Assembly (NCBI RefSeq): GCF_024496245.1
Contig: NZ_CP101740.1
Span: 620,001-684,000, forward strand
DNA: 64,000 nucleotides
Direction of reading: 5' to 3'
DNA from: Sphingomonas qomolangmaensis
GTDB lineage: Bacteria > Pseudomonadota > Alphaproteobacteria > Sphingomonadales > Sphingomonadaceae
Below the pieces are notes generated by a model. That model made no database searches. It had not been told where the DNA came from and was given only the letters and a program-made list of their open reading frames with translations. A program made the position numbers and the translations under genes. Positions 10,063 through 18,989 of the stretch are shown here, in pieces (positions within the stretch are counted from its first letter, which is position 1; every line of letters begins with the position of its first letter).

Positions 10063-11115
10063 GTGCTCACCGACTGGGGCTTCCCCGATTTCGACGATCA
10101 TGAGGGCGTGCACCTCTTCACCGACCGCGCCACCGGCCTGCAGGCGGTAATCGCTTTGCACTCGACTGCGCTCGGGCCAGCAGCCGGCGGCACTCGATTT
10201 TGGCATTATGCCCGGTCGGCTGATGCGATCACCGACGCGCTGCGATTGTCGCGCGGGATGAGCTTCAAGAACGCAATGGCCGGACTACCGATGGGCGGCG
10301 GCAAGGGCGTGATCCTCGCCGATGCCAATCGCACCAAGACCCCCGAAATGCTCAAGGCGTTCGGTCGCGCAGTGGAATCGCTTGGCGGGCGTTACGTCAC
10401 TGCCGAAGATGTCGGGATTTCCGAAGCCGATATGGTCACCGTGTCGGGGGAGACGAAGTTTGTCTCGGGCCTGCCTGCCACCGCCAGCGGCGGGGCAGGG
10501 GGCGATCCCGGGCCGTTCACCTCGATGGGCGTTTATCTCGGCGTCAAGGCAGCGGCAAAGCGCGCGCTGGGCACCGATGACATGCGCGGCGTCCATGTCG
10601 CGATCCAGGGCGTCGGCAGCGTCGGTGGCGGCCTCGCACGGCTGCTGGCCGCCGATGGCGCGCGGCTGACGCTGGCCGACGTCAATCGTGACCGTGCGCA
10701 GGCACTCGCCGAGGCGCTCGGCGCTGCGGTTGCCGATCCTGATCAGGTGCTCGGCATCGAAGCCGATATCGTCAGCCCCAATGCGCTTGGCGCGGTGCTG
10801 ACCCCCGAATCGATCGCCGCGCTTCGCTGCAGGGCGGTCGCGGGCGGCGCGAACAACCAGCTCGCCCACCGCGATGACGGTGCGACGCTGCATGCGCGCG
10901 GGATCCTGTACGCGCCCGATTACGTCATCAACGCCGGCGGCATCATCAGCGTCGGCCTCGAATATCTCGGCCATGGCGACCGCGCCGAGGTCGAGCGGCG
11001 GATCACGCTCATTCCTGGCCGGTTGGTCGATGTGTGGGACGAAAGCGAGCGCACCGGACTGCCCGCGTCGGACGTCGCCGATGCGCAGGCCCGCCGGCTC
11101 ATCGGCCGCGGATGA
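10063..11115 (+). CDS. Glu/Leu/Phe/Val dehydrogenase (leucine dehydrogenase-like)
   Basis: A 350-residue NAD(P)-dependent amino-acid dehydrogenase catalysing reversible oxidative deamination of a branched-chain or aromatic amino acid. The catalytic lysine lies in PMGGGKGVI, with AEDVGIS further along. The Rossmann motif GVGSVGGGLARLL is followed by ADVNRDRA, typical of NAD-preferring enzymes. Length and motifs fit leucine or phenylalanine dehydrogenase better than the longer glutamate dehydrogenases. The GTG at 10063 is the only sensible start: the next in-frame ATG upstream (9991) lies inside tRNA-His. Only 29 bases separate the tRNA from this start and no terminator is visible, so read-through from the tRNA promoter is possible. 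Confidence 0.88.
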   Translation: MLTDWGFPDFDDHEGVHLFTDRATGLQAVIALHSTALGPAAGGTRFWHYARSADAITDALRLSRGMSFKNAMAGLPMGGGKGVILADANRTKTPEMLKAFGRAVESLGGRYVTAEDVGISEADMVTVSGETKFVSGLPATASGGAGGDPGPFTSMGVYLGVKAAAKRALGTDDMRGVHVAIQGVGSVGGGLARLLAADGARLTLADVNRDRAQALAEALGAAVADPDQVLGIEADIVSPNALGAVLTPESIAALRCRAVAGGANNQLAHRDDGATLHARGILYAPDYVINAGGIISVGLEYLGHGDRAEVERRITLIPGRLVDVWDESERTGLPASDVADAQARRLIGRG

Positions 11116-11181
11116 TGCTGCCGCGGGCGAGCGGCGGCTGTTGACGGTGCTGCGGCGCCGATCGCAGCGACGGACGCCAGC

Positions 11182-11844
11182 ATGGGTTTCGTAACCCTGG
11201 CCTTCCTGCTTGCCGCGATCGTCGCGTTGCTATGGTCGCTGCGGATCGCGCCGCGATTGCTGTTGCTGGCGGGCGCGGTGCTGATGCTGGGGGCGGCGGG
11301 CTACGCGCTGCAAGGCCGGCCCACGCTCGCGGGGAGCTTGCCCGACGCCCAGGCGGCGCGCGGCGCGCCGATAGATCCGTCGCTGATCGAAATCCGCCAG
11401 CAGATGTTCGGCCGCTTCCAATATGCCGATACCTATTTCACGCTGACCGACGCGCTCAACCGGATGGGCAATGATCGCGGCGCGGCGCTGGCGATGCTCG
11501 GCGGCGTGCGATCGGCACCCAACAGCCTGCCGCTCTGGACCTGGCTCGGCGTGACGCTGAACCAGCAAGACGGAGGGGCAATGTCGCCTGCGGCGCAACT
11601 GGCGTTCCGCAAGGCGCGGTCGCTCAATCCGCAGCATCCCGCGCCGTGGTTCTTCCAAGGCACAGCGCTGATGCGCGCGGGCGAGTTCGATTCGGCGCGC
11701 GCCTATTGGGTGCGTGCGCTGGCGGTATCCCGGGCGAATTCCGCGTACCGACCGGCGATCGCCGAACGGATCGCGATGCTCGATCGGTTTCTGGCGATGC
11801 GCGCGCGCATGCAGGCCGAGATGGGCGGCGCGCCGGGGATGTGA
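11182..11844 (+). CDS. Tetratricopeptide-repeat membrane protein (CcmI/CycH C-terminal-like)
   Basis: A 220-residue protein. Two N-terminal hydrophobic helices (about residues 3-18 and 23-44) are followed by a periplasmic region with two or three TPR-like helical pairs (FTLTDALNRMGNDRGAALAML, LWTWLGVTLNQQ, PWFFQGTALMRAGEFDSARAYWVRAL). It resembles the TPR part of cytochrome c maturation protein CcmI/CycH, but no other ccm gene is adjacent, so the role is open. It starts 66 bases after the dehydrogenase on the same strand and may share its transcript. Confidence 0.75.
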   Translation: MGFVTLAFLLAAIVALLWSLRIAPRLLLLAGAVLMLGAAGYALQGRPTLAGSLPDAQAARGAPIDPSLIEIRQQMFGRFQYADTYFTLTDALNRMGNDRGAALAMLGGVRSAPNSLPLWTWLGVTLNQQDGGAMSPAAQLAFRKARSLNPQHPAPWFFQGTALMRAGEFDSARAYWVRALAVSRANSAYRPAIAERIAMLDRFLAMRARMQAEMGGAPGM

Positions 11845-11849
11845 GCAAA

Positions 11850-11875
11850 CCCCCTCCCTTGTCGAGGGAGGGGGG
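11850..11875. terminator. Bidirectional hairpin between convergent genes
   Basis: The stem CCCCTCCC/GGGAGGGG (9 bases with flanking C/G) lies between the TPR gene and the leftward DUF3072 gene. Its core is the same as the hairpins near 38.3 kb. Confidence 0.6.
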
Positions 11876-11894
11876 TAGAGAAGGGGAAGGGCGG

Positions 11895-12113
11895 TTATGC
11901 GCCGCGCCCGGTCCTTCCCTGCAGCGCATCGATCCGCTTCGAGGCATCCGCCTTGGTCAGCGTCTCGTCGAACGGTTCGCCGGCTTCCTCGCTCAGCGTC
12001 TTGCGATACGATGCCTGTGCGCCGGTCATTTTCTCGTCGCCGGTGGTCCAGTCGTCTGGGTCCTTCTCGGCGTTCGAAAAGGGCTCGCTCTTGGGGTTCG
12101 CAGTATCGGACAT
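11895..12113 (-). CDS. DUF3072 domain-containing protein
   Basis: A 72-residue, highly charged soluble protein with the DUF3072 signature MTGAQASYRKTLSEEAGEPF and TLTKADASKRIDALQ. No function is known. The N-terminal third is polar and probably disordered (SDTANPKSEPFSNAEKDPDD). It starts 17 bases after the alanine dehydrogenase stop on the same strand, so the two are probably co-transcribed. The start has GAGGAACCC just upstream. Confidence 0.8.
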   Translation of the reverse strand: MSDTANPKSEPFSNAEKDPDDWTTGDEKMTGAQASYRKTLSEEAGEPFDETLTKADASKRIDALQGRTGRGA

Positions 12114-12130
12114 CGTGGGTTCCTCGTTAC

Positions 12131-13273
12131 TTAGGCATCATGCGCCAAACGAGCTTGTTCCGCATTCGTTCCCGTCCATTCATGGAAGGAGAGGTCGAGC
12201 GCCTCGGCAACCGCGCGATGGCGGATCTTGCCTTGCGACACATTCAGCCCGTTCGCCAGATGCCGGTCGGCGGCCATCGCTCCCTCGGCACCCAACCGCG
12301 CGAGGCGCAGCACATAGGGCAAGGTCGCGTTGTTGAGCGCGAAGGCCGATGTGCGCGCGACCGCGCCGGGCATGTTGGCGACGCAATAATGGATGACGCC
12401 GTCGACCTCGTACACCGGATCGTCGTGGGTGGTGGCGTGCGAGGTTTCGAAGCAGCCCCCCTGGTCGATCGCGATGTCGACCAGCACCGAACCGCGCTTC
12501 ATCGTCTTGAGCATTTCTCGCGTCACCAGCTTGGGCGCGGCGGCGCCGGGCACCAGCACCGCGCCGATCACCAGATGCGCGTTCTTTACCGCGGCCGCGA
12601 TCGCCGCCTTGCTGGCATAGGCGGTCTTGATCTGGCTCGAGAAGAACATGTCGAGCTCGGCCAGCCGGTCATTGTTGATGTCGTAGATCGTGACGTCGGC
12701 GCGCATGCCGACCGCCATCTGCGCCGCGTTGACGCCCGACACGCCGCCGCCGAGGATCGCGACGCGCGCCGGAGCGACGCCGGGGACGCCGCCGAGCAAT
12801 ACGCCGCGACCGCCCTGCTCCTTTTCCAGATAATGCGCGCCGACCTGCACCGACATCCGCCCGGCGACTTCGCTCATCGGCTTGAGCAGCGGCAGCGAGC
12901 GCGACTCGCTCGTGACGGTCTCATAGGCGATGCAGGTCGCACCCGACGCCATCAGCCCCTCGGCCTGGGCCTTGTCGGCGGCGAGGTGGAGATAGGTGAA
13001 CAGCAGGTGCCGCGGCTCGAGCATCGCGATTTCCGAAGGCTGTGGCTCCTTCACCTTCACGATCATGTCGCTGCTCGCGAACACCTCGGCAGCGGTGCCG
13101 ACGATGCGGGCGCCCGCGCCCACATAATCGACGTCGTCGAAGTCGATACCGCTGCCCGCCTGGGTCTCGACGATCACCTCGTGGCCCGCGGCCACCAGCT
13201 CGGCGACCGAGGGCGGGGTCAGCCCGACTCGATATTCGTGGTTCTTGATTTCCTTGGGGACACCGACTCGCAT
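12131..13273 (-). CDS. ald: Alanine dehydrogenase
   Basis: A 380-residue NAD-dependent L-alanine dehydrogenase (L-alanine to pyruvate plus ammonia). The N-terminus [20 protein letters not shown] is diagnostic. The catalytic lysine ([10 protein letters not shown]) and histidine (FTYLHLAAD) segments are present, and the Rossmann fold carries [17 protein letters not shown]. The length is normal. The downstream DUF3072 gene appears to be in the same operon; the divergent kup gene starts 188 bases away. Confidence 0.96.
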   Translation of the reverse strand: MRVGVPKEIKNHEYRVGLTPPSVAELVAAGHEVIVETQAGSGIDFDDVDYVGAGARIVGTAAEVFASSDMIVKVKEPQPSEIAMLEPRHLLFTYLHLAADKAQAEGLMASGATCIAYETVTSESRSLPLLKPMSEVAGRMSVQVGAHYLEKEQGGRGVLLGGVPGVAPARVAILGGGVSGVNAAQMAVGMRADVTIYDINNDRLAELDMFFSSQIKTAYASKAAIAAAVKNAHLVIGAVLVPGAAAPKLVTREMLKTMKRGSVLVDIAIDQGGCFETSHATTHDDPVYEVDGVIHYCVANMPGAVARTSAFALNNATLPYVLRLARLGAEGAMAADRHLANGLNVSQGKIRHRAVAEALDLSFHEWTGTNAEQARLAHDA

Positions 13274-13461
13274 GACGATCCTCTCTTGAAGCTTATGGCG
13301 CGCCTATAGCCCGGCGTTTCGCGCTTGTCCCGCGGGTGGAAACCGGGTCCATCGGCCCCGTTGCGGCGCTGCAGCGAGGGTGGTAACGGCGCGGTTTCCT
13401 TACACGAGAGATTTGGTCGCATGGTCGTTCAAGGCCCGCTACCCGCCCGGACGCTTCGTTC

Positions 13462-15387
13462 GTGATCGACAACCCGACTTCGTCGGCCGCACTGCCGGCG
13501 TCGGACGATAGCGAACCGCCGCGCGCGCACGGCCAGAACGGCATGTGGAAGCTCACGATCGGCGCGATCGGCGTGGTGTTCGGCGATATCGGCACCAGCC
13601 CGCTCTATGCGCTCAAGGAATCCTTCGTCGGCCATCATCCGCTGCCGGTCGATGGGCTGCACGTGTTCGGGGTCGTCAGCCTGATTTTCTGGACGATGAT
13701 GATCATCGTCACGCTGAAATATGTCATCCTGATCATGCGCGCCGACAACAAGGGCGAGGGGGGCAGCCTGGCGCTGCTCGCGCTCATCACGCGCCGTTCG
13801 GGCGCGCAGCGCTGGTCGCGCAGTCTGGTGATGCTCGGGGTGTTCGCCACCGCGCTATTCTATGGCGACAGCTTCATCACTCCCGCGATTTCGGTGCTGT
13901 CGGCGGTCGAGGGGCTTACCACCGTCCAGCCGGGGTTCGAGCCGCTGGTACTGCCGATCGCGGTGTCGATCCTGGTCGGGCTGTTTTTCATCCAGGCGCG
14001 CGGCACCGAGGTGATGGGCAAATTGTTCGGCCCGATCATCATCGTCTATTTCATCACGCTGGCGGTACTCGGCGTCATCAACATCATGCCGCGCCCCGAA
14101 GTGCTGTGGGCGTTGTCGCCGCAATATGCGGTGCAGTTCTTCACCGACGATCCTCGCCTGGGCTTCCTTGCGCTCGGCTCGGTCGTGCTCGCGGTCACCG
14201 GGGCCGAGGCGCTCTATGCCGATATGGGGCATTTCGGGCGCAAGCCGATCGCGATCGGCTGGCTCTATTTCGTCGCCCCAGCGCTGATCCTCAACTATCT
14301 TGGCCAGGCAGCGCTGTTGATGAACGACCCCAGCGCCGCGGCGAACCCCTTTTTCCGCATGGCGCCCGAGGAGTTCCGGCTTCCTCTGGTGATCCTCGCG
14401 ACGATGGCAACGATCATCGCCAGTCAGGCGGTCATCTCGGGCGCCTTCTCGGTCACCCAGCAGGCGATCCAGCTCGGCTTCATGCCGCGGATGCGGATCA
14501 ACCACACCAGCGCGACCGCGGCGGGGCAGATCTACATCCCCGTCATCAACTGGGCGCTGCTCGTGATGGTGCTGCTGCTGGTGTTCTTCTTCCGCAGCTC
14601 GAGCAACCTCGCCGCCGCCTATGGCATCGCGGTGACGGGCACAATGTTCATCACCACCTGCATGCTCGGCGTGCTGATGGTCCGCGTCTGGAAGATGCCG
14701 ACCCCGGTGGCTTTCGGCGTCACCTTCGTCTTCCTGGTGATCGACGGCGCCTATCTCGCGTCGAACATGACCAAGATTCCCGATGGTGGCTGGTTCCCGC
14801 TGCTAGCGGGGATCATCATCCTGACGCTCATGACCACCTGGGCCAAGGGCCGCAAGCTGATGATAGACCGGCTGCGCGAGAGCGCGATGCCGATCAAGGT
14901 GTTCATCCAGTCGGCGGCCAATTCGGCGACGCGCGTCGCTGGGACCGCGGTCTTCATGACCTCGACTCCAGAAGGCGTGCCGCACGCGCTGCTGCACAAT
15001 CTCAAGCACAACAAGGTGCTCCACGATCGCGTCATCCTGCTGACGGTAAAGATCGTCGACGTGCCCTATGTGGCCGATGACAAGCGAGTCGCGCTCGACG
15101 ATCTGGGGCAGGGGTTCCACCGCATGATCCTGTGCTACGGCTTCATGGAGGAGGCAGACGTGCCCGCCGCGCTCGCCAAGGTGCATGATTGCGGCGCCGA
15201 GTTTCGGATGATGGAAACCAGCTTCTTCCTGGCGCGGCAGACGCTGCTGCCCTCGGCCCGGCCGGGGATGTCGCTGTGGCGCGAGAAGCTGTTCGCCTGG
15301 ATGCTGCGCAACGCCGAAAGCGCGATGGAGTTCTTCCGGCTTCCTACCAACCGGGTCGTCGAACTGGGAAGCCAGGTCGAGATTTGA
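13462..15387 (+). CDS. kup: Potassium transport protein Kup
   Basis: A 641-residue KUP/HAK/KT-family K+ uptake permease of the inner membrane. Twelve hydrophobic helices occupy about residues 30-450, with family motifs [17 protein letters not shown] near the N-terminus, [12 protein letters not shown] and [20 protein letters not shown] soluble C-terminal domain (about 450-641) ends with the conserved [11 protein letters not shown] and [20 protein letters not shown]. The start is GTG at 13462, with no ATG candidate before the conserved region. Its stop overlaps the start of the next gene. Confidence 0.96.
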   Translation: MIDNPTSSAALPASDDSEPPRAHGQNGMWKLTIGAIGVVFGDIGTSPLYALKESFVGHHPLPVDGLHVFGVVSLIFWTMMIIVTLKYVILIMRADNKGEGGSLALLALITRRSGAQRWSRSLVMLGVFATALFYGDSFITPAISVLSAVEGLTTVQPGFEPLVLPIAVSILVGLFFIQARGTEVMGKLFGPIIIVYFITLAVLGVINIMPRPEVLWALSPQYAVQFFTDDPRLGFLALGSVVLAVTGAEALYADMGHFGRKPIAIGWLYFVAPALILNYLGQAALLMNDPSAAANPFFRMAPEEFRLPLVILATMATIIASQAVISGAFSVTQQAIQLGFMPRMRINHTSATAAGQIYIPVINWALLVMVLLLVFFFRSSSNLAAAYGIAVTGTMFITTCMLGVLMVRVWKMPTPVAFGVTFVFLVIDGAYLASNMTKIPDGGWFPLLAGIIILTLMTTWAKGRKLMIDRLRESAMPIKVFIQSAANSATRVAGTAVFMTSTPEGVPHALLHNLKHNKVLHDRVILLTVKIVDVPYVADDKRVALDDLGQGFHRMILCYGFMEEADVPAALAKVHDCGAEFRMMETSFFLARQTLLPSARPGMSLWREKLFAWMLRNAESAMEFFRLPTNRVVELGSQVEI

Positions 15388-15902
15388 CCGGGGCAGGACC
15401 GCCCGCGCCGATCATCGTCACCGCGGTCTTCGGTGGCGAGGACGCCGCCTATCTCAATCGGCTTCGCACCGAGCATTTCCCACCCGAGCGCAACCAGCTC
15501 GACCCGCATCTGACGCTGTTCCACCATCTTGCGCCCGATCTGGCGCGCGAACTCAAGCAGCGGCTGGCGGCCGAGACGCGCGGTATCGCGGCGCCAGATG
15601 CACGGATCGCCGGCGTGATCTCGCTTGGGCGCGGCACCGCCTTCCGCATCGAATCGCCCGCGCTCGAGGATATACGCGCGCGGCTTGCCGAAGCGTTCGC
15701 GCCGATGCTGGTGCCGCAGGACCTAGCCGGCTGGCGCCCGCACGTGACGATCCAGAACAAGGTCGAGGCCGCCGTCGCCAGGGCGCTGCGCCAGCAGATG
15801 GAAGCCGATTTCGCGCCGCGACGGCTCGCGATCGCAGGGCTGGCGGCATGGTGGTATCGCGGCGGGCCATGGGAAGCCCTCTCGCGCCATATGTTCGCTT
15901 GA
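15384..15902 (+). CDS. 2'-5' RNA ligase family protein
   Basis: A 172-residue 2H phosphoesterase-fold protein. The two catalytic HxT motifs are HLTL (about residue 35) and HVTI (about residue 117), the spacing expected of the LigT/ThpR-like group. Members open or form 2'-5' or cyclic phosphodiester bonds in RNA; the substrate here is unknown. The start is TTG at 15384, overlapping the kup stop by 4 bases (TTGA), which implies translational coupling. Earlier in-frame ATGs lie deep inside kup. The stop TGA is part of the -35 hexamer of the following tRNA promoter. Confidence 0.82.
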   Translation: MTGAGPPAPIIVTAVFGGEDAAYLNRLRTEHFPPERNQLDPHLTLFHHLAPDLARELKQRLAAETRGIAAPDARIAGVISLGRGTAFRIESPALEDIRARLAEAFAPMLVPQDLAGWRPHVTIQNKVEAAVARALRQQMEADFAPRRLAIAGLAAWWYRGGPWEALSRHMFA

Positions 15903-15926
15903 CCGCCCCGCCACACCGACTTATGA
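15899..15926 (+). promoter_or_regulatory. Promoter of tRNA-Met
   Basis: TTGACC (15899-15904), a 16-base spacer and TTATGA (15921-15926) followed by a GCGCGCC discriminator. The -35 overlaps the upstream gene's stop codon. Confidence 0.5.
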
Positions 15927-15957
15927 GCGCGCCTTCGCCGATAGGCGGGCCCCTTGG

Positions 15958-16034
15958 GGCGGAGTAGCTCAGTTGGTTAGAGCACGGGAATCATAATCCT
16001 GGGGTCGGGGGTTCAAATCCCTCCTCCGCTACCA
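15958..16034 (+). tRNA. tRNA-Met (anticodon CAT), elongator type
   Basis: A 77-base cloverleaf. Acceptor GGCGGAG pairs with CTCCGCT (G1-T72 wobble). The D arm is GCTCAGTTGGTTAGAGC, the anticodon loop ATCATAA (CAT), the T loop TTCAAAT, discriminator A73, and CCA is encoded. It lacks the C1-A72 mismatch and the three G-C pairs of initiator tRNA. A lysidine-modified tRNA-Ile(CAT) is less likely because the acceptor bases 4-69 and 5-68 are G-C rather than C-G. Confidence 0.88.
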
Positions 16035-16251
16035 TCGGCGTGGTGTTCGGCAGTTGTGAACTGCTCGCGTCATAGGTCAGCAATCGCTGGTTTGGCCTTT
16101 TCATTACCCCGTCCCACGCCTTGGCACGCGCAATATTTTCAAGCCGCCGTTTGCGTCGACGCTCGCGACGTTCGCGTTCGCGCACATGATGGCGCATGAC
16201 CAAGCCAAGACACAATGCTACGATGACAAGAATAGCCAGCCCGAGATGCAT
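15991..16251 (-). CDS. Possible small single-pass membrane protein (antisense to tRNA-Met at its 3' end)
   Basis: An 86-codon frame starting at ATG 16251 with GGAGA about 10 bases upstream. Residues 2-18 form a hydrophobic helix (HLGLAILVIVALCLGLV), followed by a very basic segment (RERERRERRRKRRL). The last ~15 codons are the complement of tRNA-Met and read EEGFEPPTPGL, a well-known spurious tail. The hydrophobic and basic part could be a real small protein with a badly placed end, or chance. Low confidence. Confidence 0.28.
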   Translation of the reverse strand: MHLGLAILVIVALCLGLVMRHHVRERERRERRRKRRLENIARAKAWDGVMKRPNQRLLTYDASSSQLPNTTPMVAEEGFEPPTPGL

Positions 16252-16487
16252 GGGAGCCGTCTCCGCGTTAGAGCTTCTGGTGCGACGCAAAACTCAACGC
16301 AAACTTTTCTAACCTTACGGTAATTGCAGCGATTCGGCGAGTCCGGTGCTGCAGGTGCGATGGCGCGGGATGCGATTTCGCGGCGGCGCAGCACTGCTGG
16401 GAAGTCCGCCAACCTGCTCCTATCTTGCGATCTTGAATGCGACCGTCTTAAAGCCGGCTGCACGATCCTCTTATCCGATGGAATGCC

Positions 16488-17456
16488 ATGACGACGCACA
16501 CCACCCGCATGCTGATCCTGGGCTCGGGCCCTGCCGGGCTTTCGGCCGCCATTTATGGTGCGCGGGCGGGTATGCAGCCGATCGTGGTTCAGGGCATCCA
16601 GCCGGGCGGGCAGCTGACCACCACCACCGATGTCGAGAATTATCCCGGCTTCCGCGAGGTCATCCAGGGGCCGTGGCTGATGGAAGAGATGCAAGCGCAG
16701 GCCGAACATGTCGGAACGCGGCTGCTGTACGACACGATCGTCGAGGTCGATGTCTCACGTCGGCCGTTTCGGCTGATTGGGGATGGTGGGGATGTGTATG
16801 AAGGCGAGACGCTGGTGATCGCCACCGGGGCGCAGGCGCGCTGGCTGGGGCTCGACAGCGAGGAATTGCTCAAGGGCAAGGGCGTGTCGGCCTGCGCCAC
16901 CTGCGACGGCTTCTTCTATCGCGGCAAGAAGGTGGCGGTGATCGGCGGCGGCAACACCGCGGTCGAGGAAGCCTTGTACCTCACCAACCACAGCGACGAC
17001 GTAACGCTGATCCATCGCCGCGACAGCCTTCGCGCCGAAAAGATCCTGCAGGAGCGGTTGTTCGCCAACGACAAGATCACCGTGCTCTGGAACAAGGGGG
17101 TCGAGCGCTTCGTCGACGGCGGCGGCACCGCAGGGCTGGTCGGGATCGAACTTCGCGACACCGTGACCGGCGAATTGTCGGCGATCGACGTCGATGGCGG
17201 CTTCGTGGCGATCGGCCACCATCCCGCGACCGAGCTGTTCCGCGGGCATATCGAGCTCGACGAGGATCACTACATCGCGGTCGAGACCGGATCGACGCGC
17301 ACCAACGTGCCCGGTGTGTTCGCGTGCGGCGACGTGATGGACAAGGTCTATCGCCAGGCGGTGACCGCGGCGGGGACCGGCTGCATGGCCGCGCTCGACG
17401 CCGAGCGCTTCCTGGCCGAGGTGGAATTCGAGGAAGTGCGCGAGGCGGCGGAGTAG
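16488..17456 (+). CDS. trxB: Thioredoxin-disulfide reductase
   Basis: A 322-residue FAD/NADPH flavoenzyme that reduces thioredoxin. The N-terminal FAD motif is GSGPAGLSAAIYGARAG, and GGQLTTTTDVENYPGF is characteristic of bacterial TrxB. The redox-active CATC sits at C136 and C139, the NADPH motif is GGGNTAVEEALYL, and the C-terminal FAD motif is GVFACGDVMD followed by RQAVTAAGTGCMAA. The length is typical. About 200 bases upstream show no gene or clear regulatory element. A perfect palindrome terminates it. Confidence 0.97.
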   Translation: MTTHTTRMLILGSGPAGLSAAIYGARAGMQPIVVQGIQPGGQLTTTTDVENYPGFREVIQGPWLMEEMQAQAEHVGTRLLYDTIVEVDVSRRPFRLIGDGGDVYEGETLVIATGAQARWLGLDSEELLKGKGVSACATCDGFFYRGKKVAVIGGGNTAVEEALYLTNHSDDVTLIHRRDSLRAEKILQERLFANDKITVLWNKGVERFVDGGGTAGLVGIELRDTVTGELSAIDVDGGFVAIGHHPATELFRGHIELDEDHYIAVETGSTRTNVPGVFACGDVMDKVYRQAVTAAGTGCMAALDAERFLAEVEFEEVREAAE

Positions 17457-17464
17457 CCCTCCTT

Positions 17465-17488
17465 CCTTCTCCCGCCGGCGGGAGAAGG
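17465..17488. terminator. Palindromic bidirectional terminator
   Basis: A perfect 24-base palindrome with arms CCTTCTCCCGC/GCGGGAGAAGG fills the gap between convergent trxB and the leftward XrtA-associated hydrolase gene. Confidence 0.7.
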
Positions 17489-17489
17489 T

Positions 17490-18284
17490 TTAGGGTGCCA
17501 TCGCTCTCAGCAACTGCTCGCGCAGCCAGGCCTTGTCTTCGGCGGTGTGGAAGCTGTGGCTCCCGGTATCGCGCTCGGCGATCGTCAGTCGTCCGCGTAG
17601 TGGATCGAACGCGCTTGCCTGCCAGGCTTCGTTGAACGCCACCGCGGTATTGTCGCGCTTGGCGAGCAGGATCATGATCGGCTCGGCGCGCGCCGCCATC
17701 CCCGCTGCCAGCCGCCCGGCGAGTCCGGCGGGTTCCTCGGCAGGGGCCTTCGACACTTTCGACAGCCCTTGCGCCAGCTTGCCCATATTCACCCCGCCGG
17801 TCACCAGTCGCAGCCAGGCCTTGGGATCGCGGAGCCGCTCGGCATAGCGCGCGCGGATCGCGGCTGCCGGGGGAAGTGCGTCGGCGGTTTCGATCACCCA
17901 GGGGTTGGCGAGCACGAAGGCGTCGATGCCGCCCACGCCGTGCAACGCCAGCGCGCTGGCGGCATCGCAATTGCCGAACGCGACGACCCGCGTCACGCCG
18001 GGGGCCGCGCGCCGGAACGCCGCCACCGCTGCCGCGATATCGTCGCCGCTCGCTTCGAACCCGCGATTGGCGCCGGTCGAATCGCCGATCCCGCGCCGGT
18101 CGAAACGGAACACCGGGTGCCCGACGGCGGCAATGTCGGCGGCGAGCAGCGCCATCCCGCGATGCGCGCCGATGCGGATCTCGTTGCCGCCCGATACGAT
18201 CAGCAGCCCGGTGCCGCCCTCGGCCGCATCGAGCGTGCCCACCAGCGTATCGCCCACGCAGGGAAAGGCGATCAGCTCCCGCAT
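17490..18284 (-). CDS. Hydrolase 1, exosortase A system-associated
   Basis: A 264-residue alpha/beta-hydrolase-fold protein. FRFDRRGIGDSTG lies near residue 66, and the nucleophile elbow reads AFGNCDAAS, with Cys where serine hydrolases have Ser. A C-terminal histidine is in GSHSFHTAEDKAWL. It matches the first of the two hydrolases that accompany XrtA loci; the substrate is unknown. The ATG at 18284 gives MRELIAFPC and overlaps the end of the upstream hydrolase 2 gene by 13 bases, indicating coupling. It is the last gene of a leftward ACP-hydrolase 2-hydrolase 1 operon. Confidence 0.87.
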   Translation of the reverse strand: MRELIAFPCVGDTLVGTLDAAEGGTGLLIVSGGNEIRIGAHRGMALLAADIAAVGHPVFRFDRRGIGDSTGANRGFEASGDDIAAAVAAFRRAAPGVTRVVAFGNCDAASALALHGVGGIDAFVLANPWVIETADALPPAAAIRARYAERLRDPKAWLRLVTGGVNMGKLAQGLSKVSKAPAEEPAGLAGRLAAGMAARAEPIMILLAKRDNTAVAFNEAWQASAFDPLRGRLTIAERDTGSHSFHTAEDKAWLREQLLRAMAP

Positions 18285-18979
18285 TGCTTCACCCAATCGG
18301 CGACATCGGCGGCCAGTTCGCGCGCGAGTGCGGGGTTGTTGTCGGGCTCGGCGCGCCGCCACAGGGGTCGCGCGACGATCTTGCGGTCGGCCTCGCCGGC
18401 ATCGGTGTCGAGCCGAAGCGTGCGCAGCGGCGGCGCGACCGTCGGCACCGCACCCTGCAATTCGGCGAGCAGGCCGCGCGAGAGCAGATTGCCCGCGAGC
18501 TCGATCGGCGGGCCATCCTCGTGGATCGCCTTGGCCGAAAAGCTCTCGCCGCTCTCCTTCACCGCGGCCTGCTTAGCGCGGATCAGGTCGCGCACCAGCG
18601 CGGCGCCGGTGACGGGCGCGAAATGCCAGCGGCCGTTGCAATTGGCGCGTGTGTCGATCAGCGCGCCCCCACGCATCGCCAGCACATGCACGCGCGCGCC
18701 CTGCCGCGTCAGCCGTTCCTCGGCAGCGGCGAAGGCCTGGCGCCAGTCGTCGAGCATCGCGGCCTCGGTCGGCATCAGGCTTTCGCCGGTACCAGGCAGA
18801 TCGGGCAGCGCCCCGCCGATCCCGTGGGTGCCGAGCGCACGCAGCAGCGTGACGATGAACGCGCGCAGCCGGTTGGCTTCCTCGAACAGCGGCATCGCCG
18901 CCAGCACGATCGGGCCGGTCGCGGGGCCGAAGCGCAGCATCGGCTCGCTGCCGCCGGTCCAATCATAACGGTCGATCAT
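18272..18979 (-). CDS. Hydrolase 2, exosortase A system-associated
   Basis: A 235-residue alpha/beta-hydrolase-like protein. DLPGTGESL (about residue 60) matches the oxyanion-side motif, but the expected GxSxG elbow reads LAMRGGAL, with Arg in place of the catalytic Ser. It is therefore probably not a classical serine hydrolase. Its position between the acyl carrier protein and hydrolase 1 matches the XrtA-locus hydrolase 2 family. A role in moving or removing an acyl group carried by the neighbouring ACP is an inference from context only. Confidence 0.8.
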   Translation of the reverse strand: MIDRYDWTGGSEPMLRFGPATGPIVLAAMPLFEEANRLRAFIVTLLRALGTHGIGGALPDLPGTGESLMPTEAAMLDDWRQAFAAAEERLTRQGARVHVLAMRGGALIDTRANCNGRWHFAPVTGAALVRDLIRAKQAAVKESGESFSAKAIHEDGPPIELAGNLLSRGLLAELQGAVPTVAPPLRTLRLDTDAGEADRKIVARPLWRRAEPDNNPALARELAADVADWVKQCGS

Positions 18980-18989
18980 GCCGCCGCCG

